A DNA stretch of 64,000 bases from Seongchinamella unica. Lineage in GTDB: Bacteria; Pseudomonadota; Gammaproteobacteria; Pseudomonadales; Halieaceae. Under the pieces are notes generated by a model. That model searched no databases. It saw only the letters and a list, made by a program, of their open reading frames with translations, and was not told where the DNA came from. Of this stretch, positions 35,822 to 46,099 are shown in pieces (position 1 is the stretch's first letter; every line of letters begins with the position of its first letter). The translations under genes and the position numbers were made by a program. The stretch is from NCBI RefSeq assembly GCF_004354085.1, contig NZ_SMSE01000003.1:124001-188000 (forward strand), read 5' to 3'.

Positions 35822-37456
35822 ATGCCTGCCACTCCTCTGTTTTCGCAACTGCCCTCTTACCGGGAAACCCAACAACTCGCCAGCGCTCTGCAACCTGGAT
35901 CCGTCAGCGCCATGCTGGCAAGCGACCCGCAGCGCGCGAGCGACTTCACCCTCGCTGCCGCCGGCCTGCAACTGGACTACAGCAAGCAACTGGTGGACCG
36001 CAAGGCGCTGCAGGCGCTGCTGACGCTGGCCGCTGAAACAGGAATGAGCTCCGCTATTGCCGGCCTGCTCAACGGCGAGCGGGTCAACAATACCGAGGAC
36101 CGCCCCGCCCTGCACACCCTGCTTCGTGCCAGCTCGGCGGACGGCCTCGCCGACAAGTTTGCGGAAGTCACCGCCGCCCGCGAGACCATGCGCCAGTGGA
36201 GCGAACGTCTCCACGACGGACGGCACAGTGGCTTTTCCGGCCTGCCCATCACTGACGTGGTCAACATCGGCATTGGCGGCTCGGACCTGGGCCCCCGCCT
36301 GGTCAACGAGGCCCTGCGACCCTATCACGGCAATGTAAGCTGTCACTACGTGGCCAATGTCGACCCGGCCGACCTGCAGGACACCCTGCTGGACCTGGAC
36401 CCGGCCTCCACCCTGTTTATTGTCTGCTCGAAATCATTCCGCACCGAGGAAACCCTGACCAACAGCCTCGCCGCCCGGCAGTGGATGAAAAACGCCGGCG
36501 CCCGGGACGAGGATCTGGACAAGCACTTCCTGGCAGTGACCAGCAATCTGGAAGCGGCGGCGGATTTCGGTATTTCCCCGGGCAACTGCCTGCCCATGTG
36601 GGACTGGGTCGGTGGCCGTTACTCGGTGTGGTCTGCGGTCGGCCTGTCCTGTGCCATCGCGATCGGCTGGGATAACTTCCAGGCCTTCCTCGACGGCGCC
36701 GCTGCCATGGATGAGCATTTCGGAACGGCTCCCCTGGCAAGCAACATGCCAGTGATCATGGGGCTGCTGGAGGTCTGGTACGTCAACTTCTTCGGCGCCG
36801 GCAACCACGTGGTGCTGCCCTACGACAACAGCCTGCAAAAACTGCCCGATTTTTTGCAACAGCTGACCATGGAAAGCAATGGCAAGCGGGTCAGCAGGGA
36901 CGGACAGGCACTGGACTACCGGACCGGCCCTGTACTGTGGGGGTCAGCCGGCACCATGGGCCAGCACTCCTTCCACCAGCTGCTGCACCAGGGTACCGAA
37001 TTATGTCCGGCGGACTTCGTGCTGCCCCTGACCACCCATACCGGCATGACGGAACAGCACCGACGGCTGGTGGCCAATTGCCTGGCCCAGAGCCGCACCA
37101 TGATGGTGGGGCGCAGCCTCGACCAGGCACGTGAGTCGCTGGTCTCACGGGGCATGGAATCCCGGCAGGCGGAAGCACTGGCGCCGCACCTGGCCATGCC
37201 CGGCAATCGACCCAACAGCGTGATTACCATGGCGGCGCTGACTCCGGCAACGCTGGGGGCACTGATCGCGCTCTACGAACACCGGACCTTTGTCAGCGGG
37301 GTGCTCTGGGGGATTAATTCCTTTGACCAGTGGGGGGTTGAGCTCGGCAAGGAGATCGGGGTGCAGATTCTGGGATTGCTCTCGGGTGAGGAATCGGATG
37401 CTGCTATGGATTCTGCGACGCGGCGCCTGATTGATGAGTGGCTGGCTGCCCAGTAG
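35822..37456 (+). CDS. pgi: Glucose-6-phosphate isomerase
   Basis: A 544-residue phosphoglucose isomerase interconverting glucose- and fructose-6-phosphate. Motifs are VNIGIGGSDLGPRL near residue 143, SKSFRTEETLTN near residue 204, GGRYSVWSAVG near residue 263, and NSFDQWGVELGKEIG near residue 499. The ATG at 35822 has AAGGA upstream; the open frame continues back into the end of ispB. It links the nag-derived fructose-6-phosphate and the sugar-nucleotide genes that follow. Confidence 0.97.
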   Translation: MPATPLFSQLPSYRETQQLASALQPGSVSAMLASDPQRASDFTLAAAGLQLDYSKQLVDRKALQALLTLAAETGMSSAIAGLLNGERVNNTEDRPALHTLLRASSADGLADKFAEVTAARETMRQWSERLHDGRHSGFSGLPITDVVNIGIGGSDLGPRLVNEALRPYHGNVSCHYVANVDPADLQDTLLDLDPASTLFIVCSKSFRTEETLTNSLAARQWMKNAGARDEDLDKHFLAVTSNLEAAADFGISPGNCLPMWDWVGGRYSVWSAVGLSCAIAIGWDNFQAFLDGAAAMDEHFGTAPLASNMPVIMGLLEVWYVNFFGAGNHVVLPYDNSLQKLPDFLQQLTMESNGKRVSRDGQALDYRTGPVLWGSAGTMGQHSFHQLLHQGTELCPADFVLPLTTHTGMTEQHRRLVANCLAQSRTMMVGRSLDQARESLVSRGMESRQAEALAPHLAMPGNRPNSVITMAALTPATLGALIALYEHRTFVSGVLWGINSFDQWGVELGKEIGVQILGLLSGEESDAAMDSATRRLIDEWLAAQ

Positions 37457-37484
37457 AGCGGAATCACTATCCGGACCGGCGCGC

Positions 37485-37610
37485 AAATGGTGCCCCCGCG
37501 GGACCGCCAAACAACCGCATCCATGCCAGGGACGGCGGAGGCCAAGGTGCCATGGACGGCGCGCTACCGGTTTCCGTGAGGGAATACGCCATGACCGCAC
37601 CGTGCGGGCA
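37485..37610. repeat. Third copy of the intergenic repeat (degenerate)
   Basis: Between pgi and the phosphomannomutase gene. It contains TGCCATGGACGGCGC and then TTTCC-G-TGAGGGA, as in element B at 33710-33744, but the outer arms are eroded. Confidence 0.5.
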
Positions 37611-37636
37611 AACAGATTAGGGCTGAGTGGAAGATA

Positions 37637-38998
37637 TTAAGCCTCAATAAGCGCCAGTAACTCGTCGGTCTTCGCCCGCATCAGCGCCGCATCCCCGCGG
37701 CTCTCCACATTCAAACGTACCACCGGCTCGGTGTTCGACATCCTGAGGTTGAAGCGCCAGTCACCACAATCGACACTGACACCGTCGGTGTGGTCCAGAC
37801 TGCCCTGGTCGGCGTAGGTCGCCTCCGCCTTTGCCAGCACCGCGGCGGCATCTTCCACACTGCGGTTGATTTCCCCCGAGCAGGGGTAGGCCGCCATACG
37901 TTCGGACACCATGGCTGACAGGGGTTTACCGGTGGTGGCAATGAGGCCGGTGACCAATAACCAGGGAATCATGCCACTGTCGCAGTAGGCAAAGTCACGG
38001 AAATAGTGGTGGGCACTCATCTCACCGCCGTAGACGGCGTTCTCGCTGCGCATGCGCTCCTTGATAAAGGCGTGACCGCACTTGGTCAGCACCGATACGC
38101 CGCCAGCGTTCCTGACCATATCCTCGGTGTTCCAGGTGAGTCGCGGGTCGTGGACGATACGCGCACCGGGCTCGCGCCCCAGGAAGGCTTCCGCCAGCAG
38201 TCCGACCACGTAGTATCCTTCGATGAACTCCCCGGTCTCGTCAAAAAAGAAACAGCGATCGAAATCACCGTCCCAGGCAATCCCCAGGTCAGCACCGTGA
38301 CGGCGCACAGCGTCGATGGAGGCGGCCCGGTTGTCCGGCAACAGGGGATTTGGTACGCCATTGGGGAAATTGCCATCGGGCTCATGGTGCAGCTTGATAA
38401 ACTCAAAGGGAAGGTGAGGTTCCAGCAGGTCGATCACCCGGCCGGCACCGCCGTTGCCGGCGTCCACCACGATTTTCAACGGTTTCAGGGCCGGCACATC
38501 CACGTAGGACAACAGGTGTTCGACATAGCCCTGATCGGTGTCCAGGCGATGCAGCGTCCCGGGGACCGCCGCTGGGGTGAAATCATCCTGTTCCGCCAGC
38601 GCACGAATATCCTTGAGCCCGGTATCAGCGGAGATCGGCCTTGACGCCTCGCGCACGAACTTCATGCCGTTGTAGTCTTTCGGGTTGTGACTGGCAGTCA
38701 CGGCGATGCCACCGCCCATGTCCGCATGAGAGGTGGCGAAGTAAATCTCCTCGGTGCCACACAGGCCAATGTCATAGACATCCACCCCCTGCTCCATCAG
38801 GCCCGCACTGAGCGCCCCCTTGATCGCTTCGCTGGACAGGCGGATATCGTGACCGACCACCACCTTGCCCGGCTTGATGACCTCGGCGTAGGCGCGACCA
38901 ATACGCCGGGCAACATCTTCATTGAGCTGGTCGGGAACCCGGCCGCGAACATCGTAGGCCTTGAAGCAGCCAATTTCCTTTACCGCCATCTCGCTCAA
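37637..38998 (-). CDS. manB: Phosphomannomutase / phosphoglucomutase
   Basis: A 453-residue alpha-D-phosphohexomutase. It has an N-terminal [16 protein letters not shown], the phosphoserine loop [19 protein letters not shown] near residue 95, the metal-binding [11 protein letters not shown] near residue 240, and [11 protein letters not shown] near residue 322. It makes mannose-1-phosphate (and glucose-1-phosphate). It overlaps galU by four bases (ATGA) and ends the manC-galU-manB operon for GDP-mannose and UDP-glucose. Confidence 0.95.
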   Translation of the reverse strand: MSEMAVKEIGCFKAYDVRGRVPDQLNEDVARRIGRAYAEVIKPGKVVVGHDIRLSSEAIKGALSAGLMEQGVDVYDIGLCGTEEIYFATSHADMGGGIAVTASHNPKDYNGMKFVREASRPISADTGLKDIRALAEQDDFTPAAVPGTLHRLDTDQGYVEHLLSYVDVPALKPLKIVVDAGNGGAGRVIDLLEPHLPFEFIKLHHEPDGNFPNGVPNPLLPDNRAASIDAVRRHGADLGIAWDGDFDRCFFFDETGEFIEGYYVVGLLAEAFLGREPGARIVHDPRLTWNTEDMVRNAGGVSVLTKCGHAFIKERMRSENAVYGGEMSAHHYFRDFAYCDSGMIPWLLVTGLIATTGKPLSAMVSERMAAYPCSGEINRSVEDAAAVLAKAEATYADQGSLDHTDGVSVDCGDWRFNLRMSNTEPVVRLNVESRGDAALMRAKTDELLALIEA

Positions 38999-39825
38999 TC
39001 TTTGGCGTAGTAGTTTTCATACACGTGATTGGTGGCCTCCACGAAGCCCGGCACGCTGCCGCAATCGAAACGCCGCCCCTTGAACTTGTAGGCCATGACA
39101 CAGCCACGTTTGGCCTGGGTCTGCAGCGCGTCGGTCAGCTGTATCTCACCGTTGGCGCCAGGCTCTGTCTCTTCAAGAATGTCGAAGATATCCGGGGTAA
39201 GAATGTAGCGCCCGATAATCGCGAGGTTGGATGGGGCGTCTTTCTGATCGGGTTTTTCCACCATGTCGTCGACCCGATAGATACCGTCCTTGAGGCTTTC
39301 GCCGGCAATCACGCCGTACTTGTGCACCTCTTCCATCGGGACTTCCTGAATAGCGACAATGGAGCAGCGGAACTGGTTGTACAGCTCGGCCATTTGCGCC
39401 AGTACGCCCATACCCCCGGCGTTGAGACACAGGTCGTCCGACAGCAGCACACCGAAGGGCTCGTTACCGACCAGTGAACGGCCGGTGAGAATCGCGTGTC
39501 CCAGGCCTTTCATCTCCCGCTGGCGGACCATGGTGAACACGCCCCTGTCGAGTACACCGCGAATACTTTCCAGGTAGGCTTCCTTGCCAGTACCGGAAAT
39601 CTGGTGCTCCAGTTCATAACTGATGTCGAAGTGATCGGCAATGGAACGCTTGCCCCGGCCGGTGACAAAGGCGCAGGTGGTCATTCCGGCCTCAATGGCC
39701 TCCTCCACGCCGTACTGCACCAGCGGTTTGTTGACGATGGGCAGCATCTCCTTGGGCATACTCTTGGTGGCCGGGAGAAAGCGGGTTCCGTATCCTGCTA
39801 CCGGAAACAGGCACTTCTTGATCAT
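38995..39825 (-). CDS. galU: UTP-glucose-1-phosphate uridylyltransferase
   Basis: A 276-residue nucleotidyltransferase making UDP-glucose. The N-terminus [27 protein letters not shown] holds the nucleotide-binding loop and Lys, followed by [17 protein letters not shown], and there is DDLCLN near residue 129. Length is typical of bacterial GalU. It lies 21 bp after manC, and its stop overlaps the next gene start. Confidence 0.96.
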   Translation of the reverse strand: MIKKCLFPVAGYGTRFLPATKSMPKEMLPIVNKPLVQYGVEEAIEAGMTTCAFVTGRGKRSIADHFDISYELEHQISGTGKEAYLESIRGVLDRGVFTMVRQREMKGLGHAILTGRSLVGNEPFGVLLSDDLCLNAGGMGVLAQMAELYNQFRCSIVAIQEVPMEEVHKYGVIAGESLKDGIYRVDDMVEKPDQKDAPSNLAIIGRYILTPDIFDILEETEPGANGEIQLTDALQTQAKRGCVMAYKFKGRRFDCGSVPGFVEATNHVYENYYAKD

Positions 39826-39846
39826 GGGAGTCTCCTTGTCGTGCGC

Positions 39847-41262
39847 CTAGTCCTGGCGCCCATATTGATCATCAAATCTTACGATATCGTCCTCGCCGAG
39901 GTAGCTACCGGACTGTACTTCGATCAGTTCCAGGGGAATGCGACCGGGGTTGGCCAGTCGGTGGCGCGTACCCAGCGGAATATAAGTGGATTCATCTTCA
40001 CCCAGCATGAAGGTCTTGTCATCACAGGTCACTTCCGCGGTACCGCTGACCACGACCCAGTGCTCAGCCCTGTGGTGATGCATTTGCAGCGACAGGCGCT
40101 GGCCCGGGTCGACAATAATCCGTTTCACCTGGAACCGGTCACCCGTTACCAGGGATTCGTAGGATCCCCAGGGGCGGTAAACCTGGCGGTGCAGGGAGAC
40201 CTCCGGTCGGTTCTGTTCCTTGAGCCGGTTAACGATACGCTTCACATCCTGGACCCTGTCGCGGTCCGCCACGAGCACGGCATCCGCGGTTTCAACCACC
40301 ACCAGGCCCTCGACACCGGTAGCCGCCAGCAGGCGAGAATCGCTGTAAAAATAACTGTCGCTGCAGTTGTCGAGGATGACATCGCCACGGCTGGCATTGC
40401 CGCTGTTATCCCGTTCAGACACGTCCCACAGGGCGGACCAGGCGCCGACATCGCTCCAGCCACAGTCCAGAGACACCACACCACCGCGGTCAGTGTTTTC
40501 CATCACCGCATAGTCAATACTGTTCGCAGGACAGCTGTCGAAAAGCGCCGGCTCCGGGCGGATAAAATCCATATCCCGGTGAGCAGCCTCCATGGCCCGG
40601 CGACAGCAGTCGAGAATTTCCGGGGCATGTTTGCCCAGTTCTGCGAGGTAGACGGCTGCGCTGAACAGGAACATTCCGCTATTCCACAGGTATGCGCCGC
40701 TCTCCAGATAGGTGGAAGCGGTGTCGGCATCAGGTTTTTCAACAAAGCGCTCCAGTTCGAACAGGTCTTCTGCGAGGGACTCGCCACACTTGATATAGCC
40801 ATAGCCGGTTTCCGGGCTGGTGGGCACCACGCCAAAGGTCATCAAGCGCCCCTGCTGCGCCATCGGCACAGCCTTGCCGACAGCGGCAACGAATGCCGGG
40901 ACATCCTGGATGACGTGGTCGGCCGGCAATACCAGCAATAGCGATTCCGAATCTTCCGCGGCCGCGTACAGCGCCGCCAGGGCCACTGCGGGCGCCGTAT
41001 TGCGACCCACCGGCTCCAGAATAAGAGCGCTGGCCGCAATATCCACCTGGCGCAGCTGCTCTGCCACCATGAATCGGTGTTCCTCGTTACACACCACCAC
41101 CGGCGCTGACTCGTCCAGGCCGCTGGTTCGCTGCAACGTTTCCTGGAGCATGGACAACTCGCCGGCCAACGGCTGAAACTGCTTGGGATGGGCCTCGCGG
41201 GAAACGGGCCAGAGCCGGCTACCCACACCGCCGGAGAGAAGAACTGGGGTTAACATGTACAT
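39847..41262 (-). CDS. manC: Mannose-1-phosphate guanylyltransferase / mannose-6-phosphate isomerase
   Basis: A 471-residue bifunctional type II enzyme. The N-terminal nucleotidyltransferase has PVLLSGGVGSRLWPVSREAHPKQF near residue 6 and FVEKPD near residue 173. The C-terminal cupin isomerase domain, from about residue 355, has RPWGSYESL, QRLSLQMHHHRAEHWVVVSGTA and STYIPLGTRHRLANPG. It makes GDP-mannose for surface polysaccharide and heads the manC-galU-manB operon. A start two codons later is possible. Confidence 0.95.
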   Translation of the reverse strand: MYMLTPVLLSGGVGSRLWPVSREAHPKQFQPLAGELSMLQETLQRTSGLDESAPVVVCNEEHRFMVAEQLRQVDIAASALILEPVGRNTAPAVALAALYAAAEDSESLLLVLPADHVIQDVPAFVAAVGKAVPMAQQGRLMTFGVVPTSPETGYGYIKCGESLAEDLFELERFVEKPDADTASTYLESGAYLWNSGMFLFSAAVYLAELGKHAPEILDCCRRAMEAAHRDMDFIRPEPALFDSCPANSIDYAVMENTDRGGVVSLDCGWSDVGAWSALWDVSERDNSGNASRGDVILDNCSDSYFYSDSRLLAATGVEGLVVVETADAVLVADRDRVQDVKRIVNRLKEQNRPEVSLHRQVYRPWGSYESLVTGDRFQVKRIIVDPGQRLSLQMHHHRAEHWVVVSGTAEVTCDDKTFMLGEDESTYIPLGTRHRLANPGRIPLELIEVQSGSYLGEDDIVRFDDQYGRQD

Positions 41263-41478
41263 CCTTGAATAGAGCTGCGGTCATACCGCCGGGGCGGGGC
41301 TGTATAGGTCCTGCAAAGCCACGCCTTTCATGCCAAACATCTTATCCGACACGCCCGCTATTGGCCAGCAAACCGGCCCCGCGCGCCCTTTGATAGCGCT
41401 GGACTTGTGGCCCCCAGTCATTAGAATGGGCACGCTCATCGCAATCTCCCCGGCAGCGGCCGACAACACGGAAAAATC

Positions 41479-41994
41479 ATGACAGGACAAAGCGCGTACA
41501 CCAAGGAAGAGTTGGTTGCATGTGGTCACGGCGAACTGTTTGGCGAAGGTAACGCCCGTCTCCCCATAGACAACATGCTGATGCTCGACCGCATTACCCA
41601 CATCAGCTCCGAAGGTGGCGCTTACGGCAAGGGCGAAATCGTCGCCGAGCTGGATATCCACCCCGATCTCTGGTTTTTTGAGTGCCACTTCCCTTCCGAC
41701 CCGGTCATGCCCGGCTGCCTGGGCCTGGATGCCATGTGGCAGCTGGTGGGTTTTTTCCTCGGCTGGCGCGGCAACCCCGGTCGCGGCCGGGCCCTGGGCT
41801 CCGGCGAGGTCAAGTTCACCGGACAAATACTGCCCACGGCGAAAAAAGTAGTCTATAACATCAATATGAAGCGGGTGATCGAGCGCAAGCTGGTGATGGG
41901 TATCGCCGATGGCAGCGTCTCGGTTGACGGCCGCGAAATATACACAGCGTCCGACCTGCGCGTTGGCCTGTTTACCTCAACGGAGTCCTTCTAA
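41479..41994 (+). CDS. fabA: 3-hydroxydecanoyl-ACP dehydratase/isomerase
   Basis: A 171-residue hot-dog-fold enzyme that introduces the double bond of unsaturated fatty acids. Motifs are [13 protein letters not shown] near residue 14, the catalytic-His region [27 protein letters not shown] near residue 66 (with the Asp in LGLDAMWQ) and GSGEVKFTG. fabB follows 4 bp later, forming the classical anaerobic unsaturated-fatty-acid pair found only in some Proteobacteria, mainly Gamma. Confidence 0.98.
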   Translation: MTGQSAYTKEELVACGHGELFGEGNARLPIDNMLMLDRITHISSEGGAYGKGEIVAELDIHPDLWFFECHFPSDPVMPGCLGLDAMWQLVGFFLGWRGNPGRGRALGSGEVKFTGQILPTAKKVVYNINMKRVIERKLVMGIADGSVSVDGREIYTASDLRVGLFTSTESF

Positions 41995-41998
41995 GGTC

Positions 41999-43228
41999 AT
42001 GAGCAGAAGAGTAGTTGTTACCGGCCTGGGCATTGTTTCCTGCCTGGGAAACAGCGCCGAGGAAGTGACCCGCTCCCTCTACGAGGGCAAGTCGGGCATC
42101 AGCATCCGGCAGGAACAAATCGACATGGGCATGCGCTCCCACATTGCCGGCAGCCCGGACATCGACACTGCCGCGCTGATCGATCGCAAGCAGCTGCGGT
42201 TCATGGGCGATGCCGCCGCTTTTGCCTACATCTCCATGGCTCAGGCCATTGAAGATGCAGGCCTGGAAGACAGCGATGTTTCCAATGTACGCACCGGCAT
42301 CATCGCCGGCTCCGGTGGCGCATCATCAGCGAGCCAGACCGAGGCCGCCGATATTCTGCGCGAGCGCGGGCTGCGGCGTGTCGGCCCCTACCGGGTCACC
42401 CAGACCATGGGCAGCACCGTGTCCGCCTGTCTGGCCACACCCTTCAAGATCAAGGGCGTGAACTACTCGATCTCTTCCGCCTGCTCTACCAGTGCCCACT
42501 GCATCGGCAACGCCATGGAGCAGATACAGCTGAACAAGCAGGACATCGTGTTCGCGGGTGGTGGCGAGGAACTGCACTGGACCCTGTCCAGCCTGTTTGA
42601 TGCCATGGGCGCCCTCTCCACCAAGTACAACGACACCCCGGAGCGAGCATCTCGCGCCTATGATGCGGATCGCGATGGTTTCGTGATCGCCGGAGGCGGC
42701 GGCATGCTGGTGCTGGAAGAGCTGGAACACGCCAGAGCCCGGGGCGCAAAAATCTACGCGGAACTGGTCGGCTACGGCGCCACCTCCGACGGCTATGACA
42801 TGGTCGCTCCCTCCGGCGAGGGCGCGGTGCGCTGCATGCAACAGGCCCTGGCCACGGTTGAAGGTGGCGAAGTCGATTACATTAATGCCCACGGCACCTC
42901 GACCCCGGCCGGCGACATTCAGGAGCTGAAAGCCGTGAAGGAAGCCTATTCCGGGCGGGCGCAGATCCCGGTAGTCGGTTCCACCAAGTCACTGTCCGGT
43001 CACTCCCTGGGCGCCGCGGGTGTGCAGGAAGCCATTTACTCCCTGCTGATGCAGCAGAACAACTTTATCGCCGAGTCCGCCAATATCGAAAACCTGGACC
43101 CGGAAGCGGAGGGCCTGCCCATCGCTCGCCAGCGCCTGGACAACGTGGACCTTCAGCGCGTCATGTCCAACAGCTTTGGCTTTGGCGGCACCAACGCGTC
43201 GCTGGTGTTCCAGAAGCTGGCGAACTGA
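41999..43228 (+). CDS. fabB: 3-oxoacyl-ACP synthase I
   Basis: A 409-residue condensing enzyme, elongating the FabA product. The Cys-His-His triad is seen in [14 protein letters not shown] near residue 163, [11 protein letters not shown] near residue 299 and [15 protein letters not shown] near residue 334. The start is at [15 protein letters not shown], the frame opening upstream inside fabA. Pairing with fabA and length support FabB over FabF. A GC hairpin lies between it and the convergent moeA. Confidence 0.97.
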   Translation: MSRRVVVTGLGIVSCLGNSAEEVTRSLYEGKSGISIRQEQIDMGMRSHIAGSPDIDTAALIDRKQLRFMGDAAAFAYISMAQAIEDAGLEDSDVSNVRTGIIAGSGGASSASQTEAADILRERGLRRVGPYRVTQTMGSTVSACLATPFKIKGVNYSISSACSTSAHCIGNAMEQIQLNKQDIVFAGGGEELHWTLSSLFDAMGALSTKYNDTPERASRAYDADRDGFVIAGGGGMLVLEELEHARARGAKIYAELVGYGATSDGYDMVAPSGEGAVRCMQQALATVEGGEVDYINAHGTSTPAGDIQELKAVKEAYSGRAQIPVVGSTKSLSGHSLGAAGVQEAIYSLLMQQNNFIAESANIENLDPEAEGLPIARQRLDNVDLQRVMSNSFGFGGTNASLVFQKLAN

Positions 43229-43235
43229 ATGCGGC

Positions 43236-43255
43236 CGGGAGCTTTCCCGCTCCCG
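43236..43255. terminator. Hairpin between convergent fabB and moeA
   Basis: CGGGAGC-TTTCCC-GCTCCCG: 7-bp GC-rich stem in the 41-bp gap. No T tract, so terminator function is only likely. Confidence 0.35.
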
Positions 43256-43269
43256 CGCACCCGGTGCCG

Positions 43270-44472
43270 CTAGGCCAGCAGGTCCAGCAATAACACCTGC
43301 ACCTCGTCCCCCTCTTCAATCACCGCCCCGGCGGGAATCACTGCCAGCGCATCACTGTGGCTTACCGAGCTGAGCACACCTGAACTCTGGTTGCCGTAGC
43401 GCCTGGCAATCAGGCGGCCATTGCTGCGTTGAAGGCTGACCCGCAGGTGGTCGCGACGAGCACCCGCTCGCGGCACCGAAAATGCCGCCTGCGCGCTGAG
43501 CGCGGGTAGCTCCAGTTCCCTGGCGCCCTGCAGCTTGAGTAGAAAGGGTCTGGCCACCAGGCAAAAGGTGGCGAACACCGACGTGGGATTGCCGGGAAGG
43601 CCGATGAAAGGGGTGCCGGCAACCGCACCAAACGCCAGCGGCTTACCCGGCTTGATCGCCAGCTTCCACAGGTCCAGGCGACCGAGGCTTTCCACCTGGG
43701 CCTTGACGTGATCCTCCTCCCCCACGGAGACGCCGCCGGAAGTGATCACACAGTCCGCCTCCCGGGCGGCGCTGGCCAGGGCTTCCCTGGTGGCCTCGGG
43801 GTCGTCAGGGACGATGCCGCAGTCGATGAATTCCACTCCCAGCCTGGCCAGCAGCCCGGCCAGGGTAAAGCGGTTGGAGTTGTACAACTGTCCTGGCTCG
43901 AGCTGCCCAGCGCCGGGCTCCACCAGTTCATCGCCGGTAGACAATACTGCAACCTTCAGGGGGCGATACACCTGGACCTTGGCACAGCCTACAGACGCCA
44001 GCAGACCCAGGTCCTGGGGGCGCAACCGGCGCCCGGCCTGCAACACAACCTCGCCGGCGCGGATATCCTGACCCCTGCGCCGGATATTCTGTCCCGGGTG
44101 GACCTCTCCCTGTATCACGATAGCTCCCGCTCGCTCGGTACAGTTTTCCTGCATAACCACCGAATCGGCTCCCGGGGGCACGGGAGCGCCGGTAAATATC
44201 CTGGCAACACTCCCGGACTCCAGCGCCACACCCGTGGTACCGGCAGCAATGCGCTGGCTCACTGGCAGCGGTCCCGGTGAATCCGCCGCGCGCAGGGCGT
44301 AACCGTCCATCGCACTGTTATCCTCGCCGGGCACATCGATCGCCGCCACGACCGCCTGCGCCAGCACCCTGCCCACTGCCTGCAACAGCGGTATCTCTAC
44401 GGTATCCGGAGTGGTGCTAACACTTGCCAGAACGCGCTCCAGCGCCTCGTCAAGCGGCATCAGGGCGCCCAT
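43270..44472 (-). CDS. moeA: Molybdopterin molybdenumtransferase
   Basis: A 400-residue enzyme inserting molybdate into adenylylated molybdopterin. It shows DVPGEDNSAMDGYALRA near residue 45, IFTGAPVPPGADSVVMQE near residue 89, TGDELVEPG near residue 177, SGGVSVGEEDHVK near residue 244 and the GLPGNPTSVFATF region near residue 291. It lies 2 bp after moaB. It implies molybdoenzymes in this organism; none is in the window. Confidence 0.96.
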   Translation of the reverse strand: MGALMPLDEALERVLASVSTTPDTVEIPLLQAVGRVLAQAVVAAIDVPGEDNSAMDGYALRAADSPGPLPVSQRIAAGTTGVALESGSVARIFTGAPVPPGADSVVMQENCTERAGAIVIQGEVHPGQNIRRRGQDIRAGEVVLQAGRRLRPQDLGLLASVGCAKVQVYRPLKVAVLSTGDELVEPGAGQLEPGQLYNSNRFTLAGLLARLGVEFIDCGIVPDDPEATREALASAAREADCVITSGGVSVGEEDHVKAQVESLGRLDLWKLAIKPGKPLAFGAVAGTPFIGLPGNPTSVFATFCLVARPFLLKLQGARELELPALSAQAAFSVPRAGARRDHLRVSLQRSNGRLIARRYGNQSSGVLSSVSHSDALAVIPAGAVIEEGDEVQVLLLDLLA

Positions 44473-44474
44473 TG

Positions 44475-44999
44475 TTACTGAGCCCGCACCTTGAGTACCC
44501 CGACGAAATTACAGGGTCGGTGGGTGCTGTCCAACTGTTCGCGTATGAGGCCGTTCCAGGCCGTCTTGCAGGCTCCCGTCGATCCCGGCATACAGAAGAT
44601 CACCGTGTTGTTGGCAAAGCCTGCCAGTGCCCGGGACTGGATGGTGGAGGAACCTATTTCCTGGTGGGAAATGGCCCTGAACACTTCACCAAAGCCATCA
44701 ATATCCTTGTCGAACAATGGCCTCACAGCCTCGGGCGTCGAGTCCCTGCCGGAAAATCCGGTACCGCCGGTAACCAGTACCGCGTCAATGGCCGGGTCGG
44801 CGATCCAGCGGGAGAGCACGGCCCGAATCTGGTAAATATCGTCGACGACAATCGCCTTGTCGCCCTTGCGGTGTCCCGCCGCCGTCAGCGCCTCTACCAG
44901 GTAATGACCGGACGTGTCGTCGTCTTCGTTGCGGGTGTCGGAAACCGTAAGCACGGCCACTGACAGGGACTGCGGGGTGGTATCGGTGGCCTTGGCCAT
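44475..44999 (-). CDS. moaB: Molybdenum cofactor biosynthesis protein B
   Basis: A 174-residue molybdopterin adenylyltransferase-type protein of the MogA/MoaB fold. Motifs are AVLTVSDTRNEDDDTSG near residue 15, VTGGTGFSGRDSTPEAV near residue 75, FRAISHQEIGSS near 109, and FCMPGSTGACKTAW near 138. It is in line with moeA (2 bp) and the RmlD-like gene (10 bp). Confidence 0.95.
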   Translation of the reverse strand: MAKATDTTPQSLSVAVLTVSDTRNEDDDTSGHYLVEALTAAGHRKGDKAIVVDDIYQIRAVLSRWIADPAIDAVLVTGGTGFSGRDSTPEAVRPLFDKDIDGFGEVFRAISHQEIGSSTIQSRALAGFANNTVIFCMPGSTGACKTAWNGLIREQLDSTHRPCNFVGVLKVRAQ

Positions 45000-45009
45000 G
45001 GGGTGTTCC

Positions 45010-45924
45010 TCACTTTTTTTGCTGAAAATACCATTTCACCTGGTCGCCAATGGCATTACGCCAGGGCAACTGTTTGATCGCGAAGGTATTACGAATCTTG
45101 CTGCATTCCAGCGAGCGATTGAGGCTGGGGGCGTCCGGGTCCATGGGTTCCAGCTCGACTGCCGTGGGGCTGAATTCGGAAAATTGCGACGCCGCCGCAA
45201 GAATGGCCTCGGCGAATTGATAGTGGGTGGCTGTTTCCGAGCTACAGTAGTGATAGGTGCCCCAAAGCTCGGCGCCGGTACTGATCTGGTCCAACAGGGC
45301 CGAAACCACCCTGGCTCCGTCGACCGAGGCCACCGGGCAACCACGCAGGTTGTTATCCAGGACCAGGCTCTGGCCGTTGATCATTTCCCCGAGCATGCGG
45401 GTAACGAGGTTGGCGCCCTCACTGGCGAACACCGGACCCAGTCTCAACACCAGGTGACGTTCGCAGTACTGGCGCACGACCGTCTCCGCGGCTGCCAGCA
45501 GGGCACCTCCCTCCTCCCTGCTATCGGGTTCATCTTGCTCGTTATACATGCGATCAAGTTCTCCACTGAACACGCGGGAACTGGATATGAAGAGGTAGCA
45601 GGCGTCATCGCGCAGGCAGGACTTGGCGACCCACTGGCAGCGCTGCAGATCCAGGTCGACGATTTCCTGGCCGCTATCGGCCACTGCCTCCACCCGGATA
45701 TCCACGACCGCGTCGGCCTTAGCACGGCGTACCGCCTTCTTGGCCTGCCGCTCACTTTTCCAACGGGAGGCGGATCGGGTCAGGCAGACCAACTCGTGGC
45801 GGCCCAGGTCCTCCATGTAGTCAGTGAGCGCCCGTCCCAACGGGCTGTCTGATCCGAGAATAAGTACGCGCACGCGCTGTGGTCTGCAACCGTCAAACGA
45901 AAGGAGAAAGCAGAAAGGTACCAT
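45010..45924 (-). CDS. RmlD-like NAD(P)-binding sugar-nucleotide reductase/epimerase
   Basis: About 304 residues with a Rossmann fold of the extended SDR family. The dinucleotide motif is VLILGSDSPLGRAL near residue 20 and there are FISSSRVFSG near residue 110 and LVLRLGPVF near 155. The usual Tyr-x3-Lys active site is not evident in this stretch, so it may be a divergent or non-catalytic member. The ATG at 45924 has a strong GGAGG site; a GTG at 45873 would trim 17 residues to the family start. It is co-directional with moaB-moeA. Substrate unknown. Confidence 0.75.
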   Translation of the reverse strand: MVPFCFLLSFDGCRPQRVRVLILGSDSPLGRALTDYMEDLGRHELVCLTRSASRWKSERQAKKAVRRAKADAVVDIRVEAVADSGQEIVDLDLQRCQWVAKSCLRDDACYLFISSSRVFSGELDRMYNEQDEPDSREEGGALLAAAETVVRQYCERHLVLRLGPVFASEGANLVTRMLGEMINGQSLVLDNNLRGCPVASVDGARVVSALLDQISTGAELWGTYHYCSSETATHYQFAEAILAAASQFSEFSPTAVELEPMDPDAPSLNRSLECSKIRNTFAIKQLPWRNAIGDQVKWYFQQKK

Positions 45925-46041
45925 ACTCCTCCTTTTCAACCGAAGAAGTTTTACCCCGCCGGGGTTATCACCCGGTAATGGACTGGCTTGCACGTCATGG
46001 CGGACTGGTCAGGGAGAACAGGTTTAGCTCGATGCAGACAG

Positions 46042-46069
46042 ACAAAAAAGGCCGCTATTCAGCGGCCTT
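46042..46069 (-). terminator. Intrinsic terminator after ssb
   Basis: Minus-strand stem AAGGCCGCT/AGCGGCCTT with a 4-base loop, followed by TTTTTT. Lies 31 bp after the ssb stop codon. Confidence 0.8.
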
Positions 46070-46099
46070 GTGCGACAGGCTTGCTCGGCGGAGCGTTCC

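Noticed and set aside
39496-40941. 481-codon plus-strand frame opposite galU and manC
   Set aside because: Spans two real genes on the other strand; product lacks domain features.
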